From NCBI GenBank assembly GCA_947461225.1, contig CANHJV010000011.1:1-42819 (forward strand): DNA of 42,819 nt. The letters run 5' to 3'. A program made the position numbers and the translations under genes. The notes below the pieces were generated by a model. It searched no databases. It had not been told where the DNA came from and saw only the letters and a list, made by a program, of their open reading frames with translations. How positions within the stretch are numbered: the first letter of the stretch is position 1; each line of letters begins with the position of its first letter. This DNA comes from Gemmatimonadota bacterium. GTDB lineage: Bacteria > Gemmatimonadota > Gemmatimonadetes > Gemmatimonadales > Gemmatimonadaceae. Of the stretch, positions 16,193 to 24,600 are shown piece by piece.

Positions 16193-17695
16193 ATGCGTTC
16201 TGCTTCCTCCGCGATGGTCTCCGCGATGGCGTGTGCGGTCGTGTCCGCTCGTGCCTTGGGGGCGATCACCATGTGTGGCGTCGCCATCATCGGCACGGCC
16301 ATCGCGCAGCCGCTTGGCGCGCAGGTGGTGCCGGTCGTCGAAACTGGTGTCCCGTTCGACAGCGCGGGCCGCATCACCGTGCTTACGCCGACGCTGGTCG
16401 CGCGACTTGGCCTCGCCGCACCGCAGTGGCCGGTGGTGGGCCCCTTCCGCGAAGCCCGACTCTATCGCAGCGACGACAACGCGCACGTGCTGGTCGTGGT
16501 ACGCCTCGACGGCGCGATGGCCCGCTTCACGCTCGGCGCCGATGGAGCGGCGGGACTCACCCGCGCCATCACCTCGGGCGTGGTCGCGCAGGGGCGCGGC
16601 GGCGACCGCTTGATCGGGGCAGGCACGGGCGTCGTCGTGTCACAACCCGCCGGCAATACGTTCGTGCGCAACCAGACGTTTCTCGGACTGGTGGCCTATG
16701 GTCCGGCCACGGCCGCCATGCTCAGCCGGAGCAGCGCGGCGGCGGCGGCCGGCGGCTACTTCCTCGCCGCCGGCACGTCGTTCTTCGTGGCGGCGAATAC
16801 CGTGAAGGGTCGTGTGGTCACCCGGGCGCAGGCCGCCCGAGCGGCCCACGGCGGCACACGGGGCGCACTCGCCGGCGTCGGCATTGCGGCCATCGCCAAC
16901 GCCGACGGCGGTCCGGGGTGGGGCGCGCCGATTCTCGCCGGCGCCATCGGCGGTACCATCGTCGGCTTTCAACAGGCCCGCGGACTCAGCGATGGCGAAG
17001 CCGCCAGTGCGGGCTTCTTCGCCGACCTCGGCGCGCTGACGGTGATGGGCATCGGCGGGTCAAGTGGTGCCTTCGAAGGCAAAGAGACGGTCGTTCCGTA
17101 CGACGCGAACAATCCGCAGTACGGCACTTACACGAACACCGACAACAGTCTGCGCGCCCCGGGGAAGGCGGCGGTCGGTGCCGCCATCGGTGCCAGCATC
17201 GTCGGGTACGCACTCGGTCCGCGCTATGCGCGTCGGGCGGCGTACAACGTGACGGCCGGCGACGTGAGCGTGGCGTTCGCCAGCGCGCTGCTGGGCGGCG
17301 CGGCGGCGTCGTCGTTGATCGGCGATGGCGGCGATGATACGCCGAGGTACGGGGTCGCGGCGGCGGGCGTGCTGGCCGGTGCGTTTCTCGCCGATCGCGG
17401 GCTGGTGCGCCGAGCCGATCGCACGAGTGCCGATGGCACCCTGGCGCAACTCGGTGCGCTGGCCGGTGCCCTGATGGGTGGTGGAATCGCGACGATGACC
17501 GAGACCAATTCACAGGGGGCCCTGGCCTTGGCGAGTGCCGGCGGTCTGCTCGGATTGTTGGCGGCCGACGGCATGATCAAGCCCGCTCGCGACGCCGGTC
17601 CGCTGCGTGGTATCATGCAAAGCTCGGCGCGCGCGATGGACGGACGGGTGTTCGTTTCCCTGGGCCCCGTGACGTCGGTACGCGTGACGTTCTGA
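16193..17695 (+). CDS. Gly/Ala-rich exported or membrane hypothetical protein
   Basis: A 500-residue protein. The N-terminus has a long hydrophobic signal ending near AIAQPLGAQ. Residues ~45-160 look like a soluble beta-domain (VVPVVETGVPFDSAGRITVL, ARLYRSDDNAHVLVVVRL). The rest consists of repeated Gly/Ala-rich hydrophobic segments resembling glycine-zipper helices: GALAGVGIAAIAN, AAIGASIVGYALGP, AALLGGAAASSLIG, GVLAGAFLADRG and ALAGALMGGGIATM. Such helices pack tightly in membranes or oligomers. The final segment (VFVSLGPVTSVRVTF) ends in Phe like an outer-membrane strand. I do not recognise a named family. ATG 16193 is chosen; a TTG at 16160 in the same frame is less likely. Confidence 0.7.
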   Translation: MRSASSAMVSAMACAVVSARALGAITMCGVAIIGTAIAQPLGAQVVPVVETGVPFDSAGRITVLTPTLVARLGLAAPQWPVVGPFREARLYRSDDNAHVLVVVRLDGAMARFTLGADGAAGLTRAITSGVVAQGRGGDRLIGAGTGVVVSQPAGNTFVRNQTFLGLVAYGPATAAMLSRSSAAAAAGGYFLAAGTSFFVAANTVKGRVVTRAQAARAAHGGTRGALAGVGIAAIANADGGPGWGAPILAGAIGGTIVGFQQARGLSDGEAASAGFFADLGALTVMGIGGSSGAFEGKETVVPYDANNPQYGTYTNTDNSLRAPGKAAVGAAIGASIVGYALGPRYARRAAYNVTAGDVSVAFASALLGGAAASSLIGDGGDDTPRYGVAAAGVLAGAFLADRGLVRRADRTSADGTLAQLGALAGALMGGGIATMTETNSQGALALASAGGLLGLLAADGMIKPARDAGPLRGIMQSSARAMDGRVFVSLGPVTSVRVTF

Positions 17696-17753
17696 GCGGC
17701 GCTGGGCCGACCGAGCAGCGTATCCCGCCACGTACGCCAAACCCGCATCAGCC

Positions 17754-18992
17754 ATGTCGCCCCAGCCATCACCAACGCCCATACAGCAGCTCCACGACGC
17801 GATGCAGCGAGGCGACGCCGACGCGGTCCGCACGCTGTTCTCGCAGCACGCGGAGTTCAGGTCGTTGATCAATGCACCGGTTTTTCCGTACAATGCGCCC
17901 GCCATCGTGGCGCATGCCAATAACCTGGCCATGGTGGACGTGCTGCTCGAGTTCGGAGCCGACCCCAACGTGCGCAGCGCGTGGTGGGCCGGACCGTTTC
18001 ACGCGCTGCACGTAGCCACGGGCGCGGCCGCGGATCGCCTGCTGGCCGCGGGGGCGATTCCCGATGCCTGCGCCGCCGCCCATCTCGATGATGCCGCGCT
18101 GCTCGACGACATGATCGCCGCCACCCCCTCGTGCGTGTCAGAGCGCGGGGGTGATGGGCAGACGCCGTTGCACTTTGCGCGCTCGCGACGCGTCATCGAT
18201 CTGCTGCTGAACGCCGGCGCCGACATCGATGCACGCGACGTGGATCATCGCGCCACCCCCGCGGAGTGGATGTTGGACCGTTCGCGTGATGCGGGCCGCT
18301 ACGCGCTGGCGCAGTACCTCGTGGAGCGCGGCGCTCACGCCGACATCTTCATGGCGGCGGCGCTGGGGCTCACCGATCGCGCGCGCGACCTCCTGCAGGG
18401 CAACGCGGCGCTGCTCGACGAGCAGACCGGACGTGGCGCCTACGCAGAGAAGGCACCGAGCAGCTTTCACATGTACTTCTGGACGATCGGCAGCAACCGC
18501 GCCCCGTTAGCGGTTGCCGCGCAGTTCGGCCACGCCGAGACACTGGCGGCGATGCTACCGTTCGCCACGCCGGTGCAGCGGCTGCGCGCGGCCTGCCGTC
18601 GCACCGATGTCGAAGCGGCGCGCGCCGTGGTGCGCGAACATCCCGGCCTCGTGACCTCGCTGCGTGCGCAGGACCATCGCGCCATCACCGATGCAGCGTG
18701 GGATAGCGATGCACCGGCAGTTGCCCTGATGCTGGAGCTGGGTTTCGATCCCGCGACACCGGGACACGACTCGGGCACGGCGCTGCACTGTGCGGCGTGG
18801 CGGGGCTCAGCGGAAACGGTGGCCGTGCTGCTCAGCGTACCACGGGGGCGTGCCCTGCTCACGGCACGGGATGCGCACCATCAGGATACGCCACTGGGCT
18901 GGTGCCGCCACGGGGCCACGCATGGCCCTCGGGGCGGCGACTACGCGGCGGTGGAAACGCTGCTGCTTACTCCACCCCGATCTGCTTTCTGA
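17754..18992 (+). CDS. Ankyrin-repeat protein
   Basis: A 412-residue protein built of degenerate ankyrin repeats: VDVLLEFGADPNVRS, the clear GQTPLHFARSRRVIDLLLNAGADIDARD, then ALAQYLVERGAHADI, SGTALHCAAWRGSAETVAVLLSV and a closing DTPLGWCRHGA. There is no signal peptide or membrane segment, so it is likely a cytosolic protein-binding scaffold; the partner is unknown. The central part (~185-260) contains a non-ankyrin insert with MYFWTIGSNRAPLAVAAQFGH. Its last 26 bp overlap the 3' end of the convergent subunit-3 gene (stop at 18967-18969), an unusually long tail-to-tail coding overlap. It lies 58 bp after the Gly/Ala-rich gene and may be co-transcribed with it. Confidence 0.88.
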   Translation: MSPQPSPTPIQQLHDAMQRGDADAVRTLFSQHAEFRSLINAPVFPYNAPAIVAHANNLAMVDVLLEFGADPNVRSAWWAGPFHALHVATGAAADRLLAAGAIPDACAAAHLDDAALLDDMIAATPSCVSERGGDGQTPLHFARSRRVIDLLLNAGADIDARDVDHRATPAEWMLDRSRDAGRYALAQYLVERGAHADIFMAAALGLTDRARDLLQGNAALLDEQTGRGAYAEKAPSSFHMYFWTIGSNRAPLAVAAQFGHAETLAAMLPFATPVQRLRAACRRTDVEAARAVVREHPGLVTSLRAQDHRAITDAAWDSDAPAVALMLELGFDPATPGHDSGTALHCAAWRGSAETVAVLLSVPRGRALLTARDAHHQDTPLGWCRHGATHGPRGGDYAAVETLLLTPPRSAF

Positions 18993-19674
18993 TCTCGGCG
19001 TTCGGTCCTTTGAACGTCGGCATCGCCACGTTGCCGATATAGCCCAGATCTTTCCACCCCTGCGGCGTCGTGTAGAACGCCGTCGCCGTCTGATCGCGAA
19101 TGGTGTCGAAAAACTGCGCCGCGAACTGATGCACGGGCTTGGCCTTCGGCAGGTAGCAGATGTCGTCGCAGATGGCCGTACGCTGGGCGTTGGTGGCGAG
19201 ATGGAATCGCGTGCCGAAGCGGGCGTTCGATTCGCGATCGAGCCACGCCAGTCCGCCGCGCACGCGTACCAACGATGTCTCACCGCCGGGCCGGCTGGCC
19301 CACTCGTTGATGTACGCCGGCGCCCCGACCGTCGATGCCGCCGGACTCTTCGCATCGGCCGGGATGATCATGTCGCACAGCGCACTGAGTGTGGCGAGCT
19401 CGCGCCCCTGTAGCTTGTTCGGCCAGTCGGCCTTCGCCACTTGCAACACCGGATCACTTGGCGTGCCGCGCGGGCCTTTGCGCTTGACTTGGCTCGCCTC
19501 GTCGAGCATCGGCAGCGGAGCCCGCGGCGTCGCGGTAACGGGGGCGGCGGCCGCCGGCTCGGGCAGCATCGGCACCATCGCGGCGGCGGCCATCGCCTTC
19601 AGCGCGTCGCGTCGCGCGATACCGTGCGTCACGGGCGTCACGTCGTCGTGCGCCTCGTGCATCTCGTCGCTCAT
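18967..19674 (-). CDS. Gluconate 2-dehydrogenase subunit 3-like protein with Tat-type signal
   Basis: A 235-residue protein. After a ~20-residue acidic lead, ARRDALKAMAAAAMVPML fits a twin-arginine signal (RR followed by DALK and a hydrophobic core). The mature part carries the subunit-3 pattern: GRELATLSALCDMIIPADAKSPAAS, then YINEWAS, then LAWLDRESNARFGTRF, and FFDTIRDQTATAFYTTPQGWKDLGYIGN near the end. Subunit 3 proteins accompany the FAD subunit of periplasmic sugar-type dehydrogenases and are thought to carry it through the Tat system. The ATG overlaps the GMC oxidoreductase stop as ATGA, so the two are translationally coupled. No multihaem cytochrome c gene is adjacent, so the electron acceptor is not evident. 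Confidence 0.88.
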   Translation of the reverse strand: MSDEMHEAHDDVTPVTHGIARRDALKAMAAAAMVPMLPEPAAAAPVTATPRAPLPMLDEASQVKRKGPRGTPSDPVLQVAKADWPNKLQGRELATLSALCDMIIPADAKSPAASTVGAPAYINEWASRPGGETSLVRVRGGLAWLDRESNARFGTRFHLATNAQRTAICDDICYLPKAKPVHQFAAQFFDTIRDQTATAFYTTPQGWKDLGYIGNVAMPTFKGPNAEIRKQIGVE

Positions 19675-21461
19675 CAGAGGTTCCCCCGCTTCAGTTCCGC
19701 CACGATGTGATCGCAGCTGCGCCATGCCAGCGCGAGAATGGACAACGTCGGATTCTTGTCGGCGTTCGACACGAACGTCGCCCCGTCGGTGACGAACAGA
19801 TTCTTCACGTCCCACGCCTGACCGAACTCGTTGAGCACCGACGTTTTCGGATCGCTGCCCATGCGCACGGTGCCCACTTCGTGAATGATCGCGCCGCCCG
19901 TCGCGATGGCCTTGTTCCCGTCGGTCTGCACCGTGCCCTGCACCGTGCCGCCCATCTTGCCGATAATCTCGGCGAACGTGGCATGCATGTGCGCCGCCTG
20001 CTGGATCTCATGTTCCGACCACTTCCAGTGGAACCGCAACACGGGAATGCCCCACTGATCGACCGCGACGGGATCGATCTCGCAGTACGAGTCTTCGTTG
20101 GGGATCATCTCGCCACGGCCGTCGAAGTACATGAACGAGCCGTAGTACCTCCGCGCTTCTTCCTTGAACTTTTTGCCGTACGCGCCCTGCGTGAAGCTTT
20201 CGAGTCCACCGAAAATGCCGGCGCCGGGCATACCGCGTCCGCCGCCGAACTCGATGTGATAGCCACGCGCGAACGACATCTTGCCGGCTTTCTGATCGCC
20301 GTACTTCCACCACGGCATGTACATGTGAATACCGGCGGTGCCGTCTTCGTTGACCGGCGGCAGCCCTTCCAGTCGCGGAATCTGCGCCGACAAGCCGGCA
20401 CCGACGGTGTCCATGAGATACTTACCCACGACACCGCTGCTGTTGGCGATGCCATTCGGGAACAGCGTGCTCTTGGAATTCAGCATGATGCGCGACGTTT
20501 CACATGCGCTTGCGGCCAGCACGATCACCTTCGCAGTCACGTGATGATCGACCCGCGTGAGCTTGTCGATGTAGTGCACGCCACTGGCCTTGCCCTGCGC
20601 GTCGATACTGACTTCGCGCACCATGGCGTCGGTAATCAACGTGACGTTGCCGGTGGCCATCGCCGGCGGAATGAGCACGGTGGTGCTCTGGAAGTTTGCC
20701 TTGATCGAACAGCCGCGACCGCAGTCGGTGGCGTAGAAGCAGGCCATGCGTTCGTTCATACTCTGTCGCAGCACGCGCTGCGCGAGCGCGTTGCCGGGAT
20801 GCAGCTTGGCCGGAAGCCGTGCCGAGTCCTGGCGCTGCGTGAGCACCGCGCGATGCGCCGGGATCACGGGAATCTGAAGCGGATCGCACGCCTGCTTGGC
20901 GAGCAGCTCATACGAGCGCGCGGCCGGCGGCGGCTGCAACACACCGGGCGACGAGCGCGGCGTGTTCTCCAAGTCATCCTCACCACCGTACACGCCGATC
21001 AGCAACTCGGTCTTGTCGTAGTACGGCGCCATCGTCTCGTACGTCATCGGCCAGTCGGCACCGAGCCCGTCACGCGACTTGGGCTTGAAGTCGTACGGTC
21101 CCATGCGCAGCGAGATGCGGCCCCAGTGGTTGGTGCGCCCACCCAGCATGCGCGAACGCCACCAGCTGAACTGGCTGCCCGGCGCGGTGGTGAACGGCTC
21201 GCCCGGCACCCGCCAGCCGCCGTCGACCGTGGCATCGTAGAAACCGAACGGCTTGTTCGCATCGCCGCTGCCGCGCAGGGGCGCGTCTTTCGGGGTCTGG
21301 AACATCGGCGTTTCCGTGACCGGGTCGTAGTCACGCCCCGCTTCGAGCAGCAGCACCTTGAGCCCCTGCACCGACAGCTGATAGGCGGCCATGCCACCAC
21401 CGGCGCCGGAACCGACCACGATGACATCGTACTGCGGCGCAACTTTGGAACGGGAGGACAC
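19674..21461 (-). CDS. GMC-family FAD oxidoreductase (sugar or alcohol dehydrogenase-like)
   Basis: A 595-residue flavoprotein. The dinucleotide-binding motif is VVGSGAGGGMAAYQLS near residues 15-30, followed by the family region SWWRSRMLGGRTNHWGR. The C-terminal GMC region has IIHEVGTVRMGSDPKTSV with the catalytic-site histidine, then NLFVTDGATFVSNADKNPTLSI. The protein has no signal of its own, which agrees with piggy-back Tat export with the coupled subunit-3 protein downstream. The start is GTG at 21459-21461 with GAGGAG eight bases upstream. It probably oxidises a sugar, polyol or lactone in the periplasm; the exact substrate is unknown. It is divergent from the three-module hydrolase gene, and the 205 bp between them should carry both promoters. 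Confidence 0.93.
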   Translation of the reverse strand: MSSRSKVAPQYDVIVVGSGAGGGMAAYQLSVQGLKVLLLEAGRDYDPVTETPMFQTPKDAPLRGSGDANKPFGFYDATVDGGWRVPGEPFTTAPGSQFSWWRSRMLGGRTNHWGRISLRMGPYDFKPKSRDGLGADWPMTYETMAPYYDKTELLIGVYGGEDDLENTPRSSPGVLQPPPAARSYELLAKQACDPLQIPVIPAHRAVLTQRQDSARLPAKLHPGNALAQRVLRQSMNERMACFYATDCGRGCSIKANFQSTTVLIPPAMATGNVTLITDAMVREVSIDAQGKASGVHYIDKLTRVDHHVTAKVIVLAASACETSRIMLNSKSTLFPNGIANSSGVVGKYLMDTVGAGLSAQIPRLEGLPPVNEDGTAGIHMYMPWWKYGDQKAGKMSFARGYHIEFGGGRGMPGAGIFGGLESFTQGAYGKKFKEEARRYYGSFMYFDGRGEMIPNEDSYCEIDPVAVDQWGIPVLRFHWKWSEHEIQQAAHMHATFAEIIGKMGGTVQGTVQTDGNKAIATGGAIIHEVGTVRMGSDPKTSVLNEFGQAWDVKNLFVTDGATFVSNADKNPTLSILALAWRSCDHIVAELKRGNL

Positions 21462-21491
21462 GAGAACACTCCTCTACGGGCGGGATGCGGG

Positions 21492-21508
21492 GGTGCACCG
21501 ATGCACCG
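21492..21508. repeat. Short palindromic/direct repeat in divergent promoter region
   Basis: GGTGCA-CCGA-TGCACC is a perfect 6-bp inverted repeat, and TGCACCG also occurs twice in direct orientation (21494-21500, 21502-21508). It lies ~30 bp upstream of the GMC start and ~160 bp upstream of the three-module hydrolase. It could be an operator, or chance in GC-rich DNA. Confidence 0.3.
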
Positions 21509-21666
21509 GTTGGCAAAGGTATCGCTCGGACGGCAAGTTCGGGGGCGCGTGGAGCATTTGCGGCGCACGGACGGCGGCGGGCGAATGGCGCCGCGGACTC
21601 ATCACGTTTCGATCGGGGGCGTACATTGGGTCGATTCCCTCTTCGCCACCGCCGACGCACCCGCCC

Positions 21667-24600
21667 ATGAACCGATTCCTCGCCCTGGGATTGCTCGCCG
21701 CCCTGACCGCGCCCCGCCACGCCGGCGCGCAGGGTCGCGAGACCGACACCCTCAGCACCGCGTCAGCGCTCGCGCGCGTGTCGTATCTCACGCAGCTGGA
21801 TCTGCTCGATGATACGCGAAGCGACGAGGCCCGCTGCGGCGCGGCCGCGTCGCTGAACGCGTACCTGTTGCTGGGCGGAGACCTCGACGTGGTGGCGCGC
21901 CTGCTTGGTCTGCCGTTGGACCATACGATCGGCACGGCGCATCGGGTGCAAGACCACCTGTATCGGCACGCCGACGTGGACGGCGTGGCGGGGCTGATCG
22001 GGTCCACCAAACCGATCACCAACGCGAGTGGGGCGATCGTCACCTCGCGTCGTTCCGCCACCGACGAGTTTCATCGGATTCTCGACGTGCTGGGGTTACG
22101 CGCCGAACCACTCTTCGGAAGCACGCTGGCCACGGTAGGAGACCGCACGCGCGCGGTTGAGGCGTATCTGCGTCGCGCGGGGGATGCCGTGTTCATCGTA
22201 GGCGCCGATGCCGATCTCAGTCGCGGCGCACGACCGAGCCGTGCGCCGACGGCAAGTTCGGCCAATCACTACATCGTCCTCGTGCGGTCAGGCGGCGCGT
22301 GGCAAAAAGTAGACAGCTGGTACCGCCCCGGGCAGCGCACCGTGTCACCACTGTCCGTCGCCGAGGTGCGGGGATTCCTGCACAACACGCCAGTCACACC
22401 GTGGGGCATCGTGCGCGACGCGAACAGTGCACCGCGCCTGGCGCAGGTGGGCTATCGCACCCCACCGGAAGGCCGCGATCTCACGCGCGCCACGGCACCA
22501 CGCGCCGCGACACCACTGGCGCCGACACCGCTCGTGCCGCTCGACGTGTTTCGGGTGGAGACCGCCAACGATCCGCGCCTCTCGCCCGATGCCAAGCGCG
22601 TCGTGTACGTGCGACAGAGTTACGACATCATGCGCGACAGCAAGCGGTCGCAACTCTGGATGGTGAATGCCGACGGATCGTCGCATCGACGGCTGACCGC
22701 AGCGGACGGCAATGATCGCGCCCCGCAATGGACCCCGGCGGGCGACGCGATTGTCTACCTGTCGGACGTGGACGGCACCACGCAACTGTTCCGCCGCAAC
22801 GTGAGCGGTGAGGAGACCGTGCGGCTCGCGACGTTGCCCGCCGCACCGGAGTGGTTTGCGATCTCGCCAGACGGCTCACAGATCGCGTTCGCGATGCTGG
22901 TCGCGGCGCCGTCGCGCGTCCCGACTGGGTTACCGGTCGCGCCGGCGGGCGCCACGTGGGCGCCGCCGGCGATTGTGGCCACCGATACGCGCTACCGCAG
23001 CGATGGCCTGGGGCTGCTGCCAACCGGTCGCGCCGAGTTGTTTGTCGTGCCATCCGCTGGTGGCACGCCGCGACGCCTGACCTCGGGCGGGGTGCTGCAC
23101 TTCGGCCGCGCCTACGGCGCGACGCCGGGCATCTGGGCACCCGATGGCGCCTCACTCATCGTGACCGCGAACGGCACACCGTCACCGGATCTCAACGCAC
23201 GCGCCTCCGATCTGTTCGAGGTCCGCGTGCGCGACGGCGTCGTCACGCCCGTGTTCCGTCGTCGCGGCACCAACCGGTCGTCAGCGGTGTCTCCCGATGG
23301 GAAATGGCTCGCCTTTGTCAGCGTGGCCGATTCCGGTCACGCCTGGACACAACCGCGGCTGTGGCTGATGTCGCGCGAGGCCGATGCCAAGCCCACGCTG
23401 CTGTCGGCCGGGTTCGATGCCGCGATCGAGAACCCCACGTGGCTCCCCGATGGCAGTGGTTTGCTCTTCCTGGCCGATCGCCAAGGTCGCGCGGGGCTGT
23501 GGCGCATGGCGCTCGACGGATCGACCACGCAGGTGGCCGACTCACTGGCGAGCGACCTCGAAGCGTACGGTGGCGGCCAGGCCTTCTCGATGAGTCGCAG
23601 CGGTGCCGTGGCAATGACCCGTGGATCGCCGGTGTCACCGGGCGATCTCTGGTTCACCGCTCCCGGTGACACACGGGCCACGCGTCTCACGGCGGTGAAC
23701 GACGACCTGCTCGCCGAGCGGCAGGTCGGACAGGTGAGTTCGTTCTGGTCGAAGTCCTCGAAAGACGGCCTGCCGATTCAATCGTGGGTGATCACCCCGC
23801 CCGGCTACACGCCCGGCAAGAAGTATCCACTCATTCTCGAGATCCACGGCGGTCCGTTCCTCGCGTACGGCGATCGGTTCGATCTCGAGAAGCAATGGAT
23901 GGCGGCGCAGGGCTACGTGGTGCTGTACGTGAATCCGCGCGGCTCCACCAGTTACGGCGAAGCGTTTGCGCGGCTCATCGACAAGACGTATCCCAGTGAT
24001 GATGCCGACGATTTGTTGACCGCGGTCGATTCGCTGGTGGCGCGCGGCATCGCCGACCCAGCGCAGCTGTACGTGACCGGCGGCAGCGGCGGTGGATTGC
24101 TCACCGCGTGGCTCACCGCGCGAACCTCGCGATTCCGCGCAGCGGCGGTGCTGTATCCCGTCGTGAACTGGACCAGCGAAGTGTTGACCGCCGACATGGG
24201 CGTGAATTTTCAGGGACACTGGCTGCGTGGGACGCCGTGGGAGAACCCCACGCATTACTGGGCGCAGTCGCCGTTGTCGCGCGTGGCGAGCGTGCACACC
24301 CCAACCCTCGTGATGGGTGGAGACGCCGACTATCGCACGCCGTTTGGCCAGTCGGAAGAGTGGTTCACCGCCCTCCGCTTGCGCGGCGTCCCCACGGAAC
24401 TCGTGCGACTGCCGGGTGAACCGCATGGCGCGCGCGTGCGCGCCAGTCACTACATGGCGAAGGTCGCGTACATCACGGATTGGTTTGCGCGGCATCGTGA
24501 CACGCCCTGCTGCGCGCTGCGCTCGGCCGAACATACCGACGCACTCACCGCGTTCGCCGACTCGGCCGCCCGTGGCGACTTCGGCTACGTCGACGCCCTG

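Noticed and set aside
19707-21812. 701-codon top-strand frame antisense to the GMC gene
   Set aside because: Shadow of a confidently identified flavoprotein; no family match.
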